From Bacteroidota bacterium (GTDB taxonomy: Bacteria > Bacteroidota > Bacteroidia > NS11-12g > UBA955): 6,794 nt of DNA. A model generated the notes under the pieces. The model had not been told where the DNA came from, did no database searches, and worked only from the letters and a program-made list of their open reading frames with translations. A program made the position numbers and the translations under genes. Positions 1 to 6,221 of the stretch are shown one piece after another (position 1 is the first letter of the stretch; each line of letters starts with the position of its first letter). The DNA lies in the NCBI GenBank assembly GCA_030836345.1, contig JAURQA010000218.1:1-6794 (forward strand), in the 5' to 3' direction.

Positions 1-533
1 CTCTAAGCATTGATTCTAGAGGATCCTGGTCCTTCTACGATGAGCAAGGGGGGCGAAAAATCAATACATTCTTCATTACAAAAAACATTCGTAGACCGCT
101 TCGATTTATATCGGCAACCATATCGCTCACAGCACAGCTGAACCCCAGTCTTTTCAAAAAAGGAAAATCCGAAAAACAATACGAAGACCGTTACTATAAT
201 TTTAATATTCCATGGAGTGTAAACTTTAATATGAATAATAGTTTTAGGCCAGGCAGTGAATTAAGCACTAGTTTAAACTTAGGGGGCAGTTTAAATCTGA
301 CCGAGGAATGGGGAGCTAGCTTCAACACAAATTACGACTTAAAAACAAACACCATTAATGGTACAAGAATCGATGTAACTAGAGATTTGCATTGCTGGCA
401 AATTTCATTTAATTGGGTTCCAAGTGGATATTATAAAAGTTGGACTTTTACCCTAAAACCAAAATCAAATCTATTACAGGATTTAAAGATCCCTAAACGA
501 GGACAATCAAGACCTTTTGCATTTGGCCAATGA
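1..533 (+). CDS. lptD: LPS assembly outer-membrane protein LptD, C-terminal part (5' end outside window)
   Basis: The reading frame is open from codon position 3 to a TGA at 531-533, giving 176 residues that continue a protein starting before the window. LptD is the outer-membrane beta-barrel that inserts lipopolysaccharide into the outer leaflet. The visible part has alternating polar/hydrophobic beta-strand texture. It carries landmarks I recognise from Bacteroidota LptD ends: a NIPWSVNFN strand (bases about 207-233), LGGSLNLTEEWG, then RDLHCWQISFNWVPSGYYKSW and LLQDLKIPKR near the C-terminus. About ten residues follow the LQDLK motif, as is usual for this group. An internal ATG at 231 is not the true start, because homologous sequence continues upstream of it. 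The stop overlaps the next gene's start (ATGA, 530-533). The periplasmic N-terminal domain and most of the barrel are outside the window. The family call is from remembered motifs, not a search. Confidence 0.85.
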   Translation, partial: LSIDSRGSWSFYDEQGGRKINTFFITKNIRRPLRFISATISLTAQLNPSLFKKGKSEKQYEDRYYNFNIPWSVNFNMNNSFRPGSELSTSLNLGGSLNLTEEWGASFNTNYDLKTNTINGTRIDVTRDLHCWQISFNWVPSGYYKSWTFTLKPKSNLLQDLKIPKRGQSRPFAFGQ

Positions 534-1603
534 GATTAGAAGAACATAAATTGAGAGCCTTTGGAAACCGTGTATTTGAGCATTTAGGTTATTCAAAAGA
601 AGAAGCAAATATCTGCACAGATGTATTGCTATCCTCAGATAAACGAGGCATCAAAAGCCACGGCTTTGCGCGCCTTTCTGGATACATTCGACTTATCAAT
701 GAAAAGAGAATCAATCCCTCTCCTCAACTTAGCATCGTTCGCGAGAAAGGTGGCACAGCAACCATGGATGCCGATGGAAGCATTGGTTTGGTTAGCGCAT
801 CCAAGGCCATGGATTTGGCCATTGCCAAATGCCAAAAACATGGCAGCGGATGGGTGGCTATTCAAAACAGCAATCATTTTGGCATTGCGGCATACCACGC
901 CATGAAAGCCTTGCCCCAAAATATGATTGGCTTCGCACTTACCAATGCAAGTCCTCTCGTATCCATAGCAAATGGTTCTGATAGAATTTTAGGTACAAAT
1001 CCCATTTGTATCGCCATTCCCAGTAATAAAGAAATACCTTTTGTTTTAGATATGGCAACATCAACAGTGAGCAATGGGAAAGTAGAAATAGCTAAAAGGG
1101 CTCAAGAAAATCTTAAAGGAGATTGGGTACAAAACAGCCAAGGAAGTATTACAAAATCCCCCCTAGATATGGAGAAAGGTGGATCACTACTACCCCTAGG
1201 GAGCACTATAGAAAACAGCCATTATAAAGGTTATGGCTTAGGCGCTTGGGTCGATATTTTTTGTGGTGTACTCTCTGGGGCAAACTACGGAAAATTTGTG
1301 CCTCCTTTTGTATCCTACCTAGCTCCTCTTGCATCCATGCCTGGCAAAGGCATTGGACATTTTGTGGGAGCATGGGACATTTCCGGATTTAGAGATATAT
1401 CAGAGTTTAAGAACGAAATGGATGTATGGATCCGGCACATTAAATCAAGCCAAGCAATGCCTGGAAAGGAAATACTAATTCCCGGAGAAAAAGAACATTA
1501 CAGCCAATTAAAATCTGAAAAGGAAGGTGTATTTTTAGAATCCTTGGTTTACGAAAAACTAAAGGATATAGACATCCAATACAAGTTAAATACTCGAATA
1601 TGA
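530..1603 (+). CDS. Ldh_2 (malate/L-lactate dehydrogenase) family NAD(P)-dependent oxidoreductase
   Basis: This 357-residue protein has the length usual for the Ldh_2 family, which is distinct from classical lactate and malate dehydrogenases. Members reduce or oxidise 2-oxo/2-hydroxy acids with NAD(P)H; examples are malate, sulfolactate, ureidoglycolate and 2,3-diketogulonate enzymes. Visible landmarks are RGIKSHGFAR at 39-48, SNHFG at 114-118, GTNPICIAIP at 155-164, DMATS at 174-178, GKVEIAKR at 183-190, KGYGLG at 233-238, and a late IPGE. H44, R48 and H116 sit at the positions I recall for the YiaK-type active site (H44 as proton donor), so the enzyme looks catalytically intact. The substrate cannot be read from the sequence, so no symbol is given. 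The ATG at 530 overlaps the lptD stop, and the family-typical N-terminus begins there, which fixes the start. Its own stop overlaps the next gene in the same way. No signal peptide, so cytoplasmic. Confidence 0.9.
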   Translation: MRLEEHKLRAFGNRVFEHLGYSKEEANICTDVLLSSDKRGIKSHGFARLSGYIRLINEKRINPSPQLSIVREKGGTATMDADGSIGLVSASKAMDLAIAKCQKHGSGWVAIQNSNHFGIAAYHAMKALPQNMIGFALTNASPLVSIANGSDRILGTNPICIAIPSNKEIPFVLDMATSTVSNGKVEIAKRAQENLKGDWVQNSQGSITKSPLDMEKGGSLLPLGSTIENSHYKGYGLGAWVDIFCGVLSGANYGKFVPPFVSYLAPLASMPGKGIGHFVGAWDISGFRDISEFKNEMDVWIRHIKSSQAMPGKEILIPGEKEHYSQLKSEKEGVFLESLVYEKLKDIDIQYKLNTRI

Positions 1604-1794
1604 AATCCAAACAAAAATCTAAAATCATCGTCAGTCTCATCTTTTTCAGCATTCTACTATGCATAGGATTTATTTTAGCCAGCCGCTTAGACAAGGAAAA
1701 CCCGGTTCGAACCAGTGGTTATCGTACAGATTTTGATCCCAACATTGTAGATAGCATAGAGAAAAGAACGCAAGAAGAAATGGGTATAAATTAA
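1600..1794 (+). CDS. Small single-pass membrane protein, unknown function
   Basis: A 64-residue protein that I do not recognise. The N-terminus is lysine-rich (MKSKQKSK), followed by one hydrophobic segment at about residues 9-28 and then a polar, charged tail of about 36 residues. By the positive-inside rule the N-terminus should be cytoplasmic and the tail periplasmic. There is no lipobox: the one cysteine lies inside the hydrophobic segment without a small residue before it. The ATG at 1600 overlaps the dehydrogenase stop (ATGA, 1600-1603), the same junction as between lptD and the dehydrogenase. That coupling, plus the clean membrane topology, is the main argument that it is a real gene rather than a chance frame. 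It ends 45 bases before the convergent kmo stop. Confidence 0.65.
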   Translation: MKSKQKSKIIVSLIFFSILLCIGFILASRLDKENPVRTSGYRTDFDPNIVDSIEKRTQEEMGIN

Positions 1795-1839
1795 GATCAA
1801 TGAGAAGCTTTCAAGCAATGGCCTCAATTCATTAAAAAA

Positions 1840-3174
1840 CTAACTCAAATACTCTTTGAAGAGATTTAGCATGAATGGCCTGTCCGTAATCTTAGATTCC
1901 AGCTTTTCCTCAATAATTCGATCAATCAATCGATCATTTTCGAAGCCTCTGTCCCAAGCTTCCTTGTAGGTCACATCGGCAAAAGTAACCAGCTCATACT
2001 GAGCTTTATATTCGTCCTTGTAAAGCTCTGAAAGATCATGTTCAATGGCTTTTCTTGCCAAAAACTCTGGCTGACCTACCCAATCTCTCATCTCAGTAAA
2101 ATTCTTCAACGCCAAATCTGCAATTGCATTTGCATTCTTAACTCTTCTCTCCTGGTACATTTTTAGTGCCTCCGACATATTATTGTCCGTTTCACCTAAA
2201 CAGAAGTCTAGATCTGAGCAATCTTCAAAACAGCAATTCATTCCTTGCCCATAAAAAGGCACAATGGCATGTGCACTATCTCCTAGAAGGGCTGTTTTTC
2301 CTCGCACCCAAGGAAACGAACGTATAGTTACCAAACTTCCTACCGGGTTCTTTTCAAAATCATCCAGTACATTTGGCATAACGGGCACCGCGTCTGGGAA
2401 CTGTTCCGTAACGAAAGCCTCTATTTCATCTCGTGTCGTTAAATCATCAAACCCAGGCTCACCCTTGAAGGGCATAAAAACGGTACAGGTAAACGTAGCG
2501 TCTGGGTTTGGCAATGCAATCATCATGAAACTCTTACGTGGCCATATATGCAGACAGTTTTTATTCATTGCAAAATCACCCTCTGCGTTGGCCAGTATTT
2601 CTAATTCCTTGTATCCGTGATCCTCGTATTTCTGCTCATAGTTAAATCTACCACTCATTTGAAAAGCCTTGCGAACTGCACTGTAGGCACCATCCGTAGC
2701 AATGACCCAATCCGCTTTATCTTCAACAGCATCACCCGCTTTATTGGTGTAACTCGTTTCCGCTGTTTCTAAATTTACACCAGTACAATCATGATCAAAA
2801 AACATTTCGATATTCTTTAATGTATCGGCCATTTGCAATAATTTAATATTTAATAAGCCTCTAGATACAGAGTAAATAGCCTGCCCATCATGCCCATAAG
2901 GTTGATACTTTAATTGACCTTCAAGATCATGCATCATACGCCCTGTCATAGGAATTCCAATATCCAATACTTCCTTATCTAAACCCAGCTTACGCAAAGC
3001 TCTCAACCCTCGCTCACTGAGTGCTAGATTAATACTTCTCCCCCCCTCATAGTCGCTTCCACGCATATCCGGGCGTTTTTCGTAAATACTAACCTTAAAC
3101 CCTTTTTTCGCTAAAAAAATAGCCAATAAGCTCCCGGCTAATCCTCCTCCTACAAGTGTAACTTTTTGAGACAT
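1840..3174 (-). CDS. kmo: Kynurenine 3-monooxygenase (FAD-dependent)
   Basis: This enzyme hydroxylates L-kynurenine to 3-hydroxykynurenine using NADPH and O2, within tryptophan breakdown towards 3-hydroxyanthranilate and quinolinate/NAD. The 444 residues match the family length. The FAD Rossmann motif GGGLAG is at 9-14, followed by EGGRSINLALSERG at 43-56, the DG motif at 161-162, and the second FAD motif GDSAHAIVPFYGQGMN at 298-313. R79 and Y93 (14 apart) and N358 and Y393 (35 apart) keep the spacing of the substrate-binding Arg/Tyr and Asn/Tyr pairs I recall from human and Pseudomonas KMO. The enzyme therefore looks fully active. It ends without a hydrophobic tail, so it lacks the C-terminal membrane anchor of mitochondrial KMO and should be soluble. 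The ATG at 3174 puts the Rossmann strand right at the N-terminus, as expected. No kynureninase or dioxygenase gene is adjacent. It is convergent with the small membrane protein gene and divergent from the DUF4340 gene. Confidence 0.95.
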   Translation of the reverse strand: MSQKVTLVGGGLAGSLLAIFLAKKGFKVSIYEKRPDMRGSDYEGGRSINLALSERGLRALRKLGLDKEVLDIGIPMTGRMMHDLEGQLKYQPYGHDGQAIYSVSRGLLNIKLLQMADTLKNIEMFFDHDCTGVNLETAETSYTNKAGDAVEDKADWVIATDGAYSAVRKAFQMSGRFNYEQKYEDHGYKELEILANAEGDFAMNKNCLHIWPRKSFMMIALPNPDATFTCTVFMPFKGEPGFDDLTTRDEIEAFVTEQFPDAVPVMPNVLDDFEKNPVGSLVTIRSFPWVRGKTALLGDSAHAIVPFYGQGMNCCFEDCSDLDFCLGETDNNMSEALKMYQERRVKNANAIADLALKNFTEMRDWVGQPEFLARKAIEHDLSELYKDEYKAQYELVTFADVTYKEAWDRGFENDRLIDRIIEEKLESKITDRPFMLNLFKEYLS

Positions 3175-3215
3175 AATTTGGCTCGCAAGCTACTATAAAA
3201 AGGAGATATTTCCAC

Positions 3216-3230
3216 ATCATATAATATGAT
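3216..3230. promoter_or_regulatory. Perfect 15-bp palindrome upstream of kmo, candidate operator
   Basis: The sequence reads ATCATAT-A-ATATGAT: two perfect 7-base arms around one central base, 42-56 bases upstream of the kmo start. A further ATGAT at 3238-3242 repeats the right-hand half 12 bases along, about one helical turn. The size and symmetry suit a dimeric repressor or activator. If the kmo promoter proposed at 3251-3278 is right, the palindrome lies just downstream of the transcription start, a usual repressor position. No regulator gene is in the window, so the binding protein is unknown. The AT-rich background makes chance palindromes more likely. Confidence 0.35.
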
Positions 3231-3250
3231 CTTGGTCATGATTAGTTGAA

Positions 3251-3278
3251 CAAAAATGAGCAAGGCATCTTAAAACAA
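3251..3278 (-). promoter_or_regulatory. Candidate Bacteroidota-type promoter for kmo
   Basis: Reading the minus strand, TTG (3278-3276) is followed after 17 bases by CATTTTTG (3258-3251). This matches the Bacteroidota -33 TTG and seven of eight positions of the -7 TAnnTTTG element, with the first T replaced by C. Transcription would begin near 3245, giving a kmo leader of about 70 bases that contains the palindrome at 3216-3230. With one mismatch and a loose consensus this is only a candidate. Confidence 0.3.
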
Positions 3279-3448
3279 TCCATAAGTCCACCATACCAAT
3301 AAAGCAGAAATGGAGACTGTTTCTCAAGGAATTACAAATCCCCTCTTACCTGAATAAAATTGGCTAAAACCTCAATGGGTTGATTTTACTCAAAATTATG
3401 AGCACAAAACAATCATCTTATGGAAACATTTTATACAAATATTGGTTT

Positions 3449-3482
3449 CTGAAGGCAAGCTAAAGTGAATTGATTAAATTTG
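3449..3482 (+). promoter_or_regulatory. Candidate promoter of the DUF4340-DjlA-EamA operon, nearly leaderless
   Basis: TAAATTTG at 3475-3482 matches the Bacteroidota -7 consensus TAnnTTTG exactly. Upstream, CTG at 3449-3451 differs by one base from the -33 TTG and is 23 bases away, at the long end of allowed spacing. Transcription would start at about 3486-3489, which leaves only 0-4 bases before the ATG at 3490. No Shine-Dalgarno sequence could fit, so the transcript would be leaderless or nearly so. The -7 match is seen directly; its use is inferred. Confidence 0.45.
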
Positions 3483-3489
3483 CGCTTCA

Positions 3490-4536
3490 ATGAGTTTTAT
3501 TAAATCCAAGATAGGAAAACGAATTCTATTTATATTAATCTTAGGACTGGCGGCCCTCATTTTTTGGAAGAATACAGACAGCACAGGTGTGGGCTTGGAT
3601 GATTTCAAAATGTTGCCAGAGCAAACTAAGAAGATCGATAAAATTTTTATTTCACCCAATGATGCGGATAAGGGGTATATTATCTTAACCAAAGTAGCAC
3701 AGGATAAATGGAATGTAACCAATGGTAAAGAAAGCTATCCAACTGATACTCAATATGTAACTCGAATTTTGAATTGGCTATTGCCGAGGCTTCAGGTAAA
3801 AAACCCAGTAAATGACGCCGCAGTCAAATATATTGAACGGGATATGGCTTTGAATGCCACCAAAGTTGTATTTTATGAAGGCGAAGATGCACTCAAAACC
3901 ATTTTTGTTGGGGGGGGAACATCAGACGGATATGCTACACACATGTATCTTCCCGGAAGTGATAGACCTTGTGTTGTCGAAATACCTGGTTTTGCAGGTA
4001 CGTTAAATATTTATTTCAACACAGATATAAATAATTGGAAAACAACAGTACTCATTGATTACCCCATTCATGAAATTGCAACGCTGGAAGTAGATTGGCC
4101 ATTTACACCAGAACAAAGTTTCGTAATTTCAAACAAAGGCGAAAACGCAAGCATGCGGACCAAAGCTGGACCTGTTAAGAATGTAAGCAATAATACTATT
4201 TTAACCTACCTAAATATGTTTCGTAAATTAAGCAGGGAAAGCGGAGCCACCGTAGGAATTAATACAAATCCAAAAGCCAAGAGTGAAGTATTAAAAGGAG
4301 GTATTCTATTTCATTTAAAAATCACTAGTACAAAAGGAATCGTTGAAAATCTAGATGTATATAGAAGGCCTGTAAGTACTGAAACCTATAGCCTGTCGGA
4401 TAAGGTGGGAAAATTAAAGGATTTTGAAACAGATTCATACTTTGCCCGTTTAAACAATGATTCAGAATTTTATGTTATTCAAGATATTGTGTTCGATAAA
4501 ATCATGAAACAAGCCAAAGACTTTGTGCGAGAATAA
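3490..4536 (+). CDS. DUF4340-like membrane-anchored protein
   Basis: A 348-residue protein with a basic N-terminus (KSKIGKR), one hydrophobic segment at about residues 10-27, and a large soluble part that should face the periplasm. The soluble part resembles DUF4340 proteins: a KIDKIFI strand early on, a repeated pattern of hydrophobic strands with short helices, then VGGGTSDG at 140-147 followed by THMYLPGSDRP and VVEIPGFAG. I recognise this from the GG-T...YM...IPGF signature of Bacteroidota members. The biochemical role of the family is unknown to me. Some DUF4340 proteins elsewhere accompany GldG/ABC-type systems, but none is present here. M1 is the only start that keeps the basic leader and membrane segment intact. 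A candidate promoter lies immediately upstream, and the next gene begins 6 bases after the stop. A run of eight G at 3910-3917 encodes the GGG of the motif. Confidence 0.75.
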   Translation: MSFIKSKIGKRILFILILGLAALIFWKNTDSTGVGLDDFKMLPEQTKKIDKIFISPNDADKGYIILTKVAQDKWNVTNGKESYPTDTQYVTRILNWLLPRLQVKNPVNDAAVKYIERDMALNATKVVFYEGEDALKTIFVGGGTSDGYATHMYLPGSDRPCVVEIPGFAGTLNIYFNTDINNWKTTVLIDYPIHEIATLEVDWPFTPEQSFVISNKGENASMRTKAGPVKNVSNNTILTYLNMFRKLSRESGATVGINTNPKAKSEVLKGGILFHLKITSTKGIVENLDVYRRPVSTETYSLSDKVGKLKDFETDSYFARLNNDSEFYVIQDIVFDKIMKQAKDFVRE

Positions 4537-4542
4537 CATTTT

Positions 4543-5325
4543 ATGAGACTTGAAATTGCCATAGTTTTAGGGTTTATTGGCTATGCAGGAGGCGGTCCTA
4601 CAGCAGGCATTGTTTGTTTCCTTATAGGGTTAGCCATAGAATACTTACAGCATTCGACGAAGGGAATGGATACCCGTTCAGAAAACTCAAATTTTTCTGA
4701 CAGTCCCATAGATTTTGCGCAATCATTATTGGTTTTAGTAGCTCATATTATGAATGCCGACGGAATTGCTAGAAAGAGTGAATTAAGTACCATAAAACAA
4801 TTGCTTTTAAGGACATATGGAGAAAACAAAACAGCCGAATTACTCATAAAGTTAAGAACCTATATAAAAAATCCAGTTCCCATTTTTGATACTTGTAGGC
4901 ATGCTCGCGGACAAATGGCCTATTCTCAACGTTATGATATGCTTAAAGTGCTGTTTAGAGTAGCTATGGCAGATGGGGAAATAAGTACCAAAGAGATCCA
5001 AGGATTGGTGTTTATCTCAACTCATTTAGGGATTCAATCCGCAGATTTCTACAGACTGAGGACCATGTATTATAGTTCTGAACAATCAAATAGTGCAGGG
5101 TTTAGTAGCCAAAGTGCAAATAGCAATCACCATTATAAAGCCCTAGAAATTAACCGAAGCGCTACGGAGCAAGAAGCAAAAAAGGCGTTTCGGAAAATGG
5201 CCTTAAGGTACCATCCTGATAAATACAGTGGTAAAGCTGAGAAAGAACAAGACGAGGCCGAGGAACAATTTATAAGAATTAAACGTGCCTATGATGCGAT
5301 CAAAAGAGAGAGGGGTTGGGAATAA
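4543..5325 (+). CDS. DjlA-like membrane co-chaperone: membrane segment, TerB domain, J domain
   Basis: The 260 residues (E. coli DjlA has about 271) fall into the DjlA order. Residues about 4-35 form a glycine-rich hydrophobic segment (GFIGYAGGGPTAG then VCFLIGLAIEYL). Residues about 50-170 form a TerB-like helical domain with two matched acidic motifs, ADGIARKSEL (D73) and ADGEISTKEI (D144). A Ser/Asn-rich linker lies at about 180-195. The J domain runs from Y198 to the end with an intact HPD at 224-226, so it should stimulate an Hsp70 (DnaK) ATPase at the inner-membrane face. TerB domains are thought to bind metal through their acidic motifs; this is family knowledge, not shown here. The gene lies 6 bases after the DUF4340 gene and its TAA shares one base with the next ATG, so all three are probably cotranscribed. 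The domain call is strong, but equivalence to DjlA is inferred, so no symbol is given. Confidence 0.88.
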   Translation: MRLEIAIVLGFIGYAGGGPTAGIVCFLIGLAIEYLQHSTKGMDTRSENSNFSDSPIDFAQSLLVLVAHIMNADGIARKSELSTIKQLLLRTYGENKTAELLIKLRTYIKNPVPIFDTCRHARGQMAYSQRYDMLKVLFRVAMADGEISTKEIQGLVFISTHLGIQSADFYRLRTMYYSSEQSNSAGFSSQSANSNHHYKALEINRSATEQEAKKAFRKMALRYHPDKYSGKAEKEQDEAEEQFIRIKRAYDAIKRERGWE

Positions 5326-6221
5326 TGAAATATAAAGTTCATGCCGCCCTATTTTTGGTAACCCTATTTTATGCCATTTTATTTTCATTTGCGGGTCAAA
5401 TCATGCCAGATTATTTAGACCCCGGCCTATTTGTTTGGATGAGAATTGTTGTAGCCGCACTCTTGTTTTATGGACTAGCCAAACTAAAGAGGAAGTCCCT
5501 TAAAATTGACTGGAAAAAAGATGGGAAAGAAATAGCATTGTGTGCATTTCTTGGTACATCTGGAAACATGTTGCTCTTTTTTTATGGTCTGCGCTATACC
5601 CTTCCCATTAACGGGGCCGTCCTCATGTTATGTACTCCCGTTATGGTCGCAATCATTGAACATATCATCTATAAAAGTCCCCCCAAAACATTTCAGGTAA
5701 TCGGTTTACTTGTAGCCTCAGTATGCAGTTTTTTACTGATTAGTAATAAAGGAATATCCATTGCGCAGGGAGATGTATTTGGAGATGTTTTAATTGCCAT
5801 AAATGCTGCTTTTTATGCATTCTACTTGGTTCGAGTAAAGCCTCTTTTAAACAAATACAGCCCTAATAGACTAAATTCAGCCACCTTTGGAATTAGTGTT
5901 CTTTATGCACTCCCATTTGCCATATGGCCTGCCTTTCATACCAATTTTGGGACGATTCCTGCGGACGTATGGATAAAAATTATTTACATCCTTTTCTTCA
6001 CCACATTCGTAGTCTATCAATTAAATGCCTTTGCCGTAAAGAATAGCACGCCTCAGCTTGCAGCTATTTACATATTCCTTCAACCTGTTTTAGCTGGACT
6101 AATAGCTATATTATTGAACAGAGAACCTTTTTCGGTGCGTAAAATGATATTAGCCATTCTCATTATTTTTGGAGTCTGGCTTGTAAATAAGTACAAGCCT
6201 AAACTTATGGATTTAAGATAA
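5325..6221 (+). CDS. EamA-family (DMT superfamily) transporter
   Basis: An integral inner-membrane protein of 298 residues, hydrophobic throughout, with about ten predicted membrane segments arranged as two EamA repeats (roughly 7-137 and 150-288). Corresponding conserved stretches appear in each half: LPINGAVLMLCTPVM with P105 in the first, and TPQLAAIYIFLQPV with P254, then NREPFS at 265-270, in the second. The family exports amino acids, metabolites or drugs; the substrate cannot be told from the sequence. I chose the ATG at 5325, which overlaps the upstream TAA by one base (TAATG), a usual coupling arrangement. A TTG three codons upstream (5316) is in frame but is a weaker start and adds nothing hydrophobic. 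The 3' end overlaps the convergent lipoprotein gene by 17 bases. Confidence 0.9.
   Translation: MKYKVHAALFLVTLFYAILFSFAGQIMPDYLDPGLFVWMRIVVAALLFYGLAKLKRKSLKIDWKKDGKEIALCAFLGTSGNMLLFFYGLRYTLPINGAVLMLCTPVMVAIIEHIIYKSPPKTFQVIGLLVASVCSFLLISNKGISIAQGDVFGDVLIAINAAFYAFYLVRVKPLLNKYSPNRLNSATFGISVLYALPFAIWPAFHTNFGTIPADVWIKIIYILFFTTFVVYQLNAFAVKNSTPQLAAIYIFLQPVLAGLIAILLNREPFSVRKMILAILIIFGVWLVNKYKPKLMDLR
6205..6221. other. Tail-to-tail overlap of transporter and lipoprotein genes
   Basis: The stop of the plus-strand transporter (TAA ending at 6221) lies 17 bases inside the 3' end of the minus-strand lipoprotein gene (TAA at 6207-6205). Each frame uses its natural stop and both protein ends look intact. 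No spacer exists for a terminator, so the two transcripts must overlap in antisense unless termination occurs inside coding sequence. Confidence 0.8.

Larger units (their letters stand above)
3175..3489. other. Divergent intergenic region between kmo and the DUF4340 gene
   Basis: This 315-base stretch has no gene I can support. It is AT-rich and lies between two divergent genes, so it should hold the promoters of both. On the kmo side are a candidate promoter (3251-3278, minus strand) and a perfect 15-bp palindrome (3216-3230). On the other side an exact TAnnTTTG element sits just before the start at 3490. The middle (about 3280-3440) shows only a 4-bp AACC/GGTT stem (3368-3381) and an isolated minus-strand TAATTTTG (3391-3398) without a -33 partner. 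I see no riboswitch-like structure, tRNA or long repeat. Confidence 0.7.

Noticed and set aside
15..26. TCTAGAGGATCC, identical to the XbaI-BamHI part of a common cloning-vector polylinker
   Set aside because: The match stops after 12 bases, where the vector would continue differently, and the LptD reading frame runs through it without interruption. Probably coincidence.
1795..1839. Possible bidirectional terminator between the small membrane protein gene and kmo
   Set aside because: Only 4-bp stems can be drawn (for example GCTT/AAGC with a 2-base loop, or AATG/CATT), with no GC-rich stem followed by a T-run in either direction.
1918..1933. Short repeated GATCAATC pattern with TCGAT/ATCGA arms
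   Set aside because: It lies inside kmo and encodes a D-R-L-I-D-R-I-I stretch; the repeat follows from the repeated amino acids.
2264..2620. 118-codon open frame on the plus strand, opposite kmo
   Set aside because: It lies wholly antisense to a well-supported gene, and its Ser/Arg-rich translation resembles no protein family I know.
3391..3398. Minus-strand TAATTTTG, an exact -7 match that could drive kmo
   Set aside because: There is no TTG at 17-23 bases upstream on that strand, and it would give a leader of over 200 bases. The element at 3251-3278 fits better.
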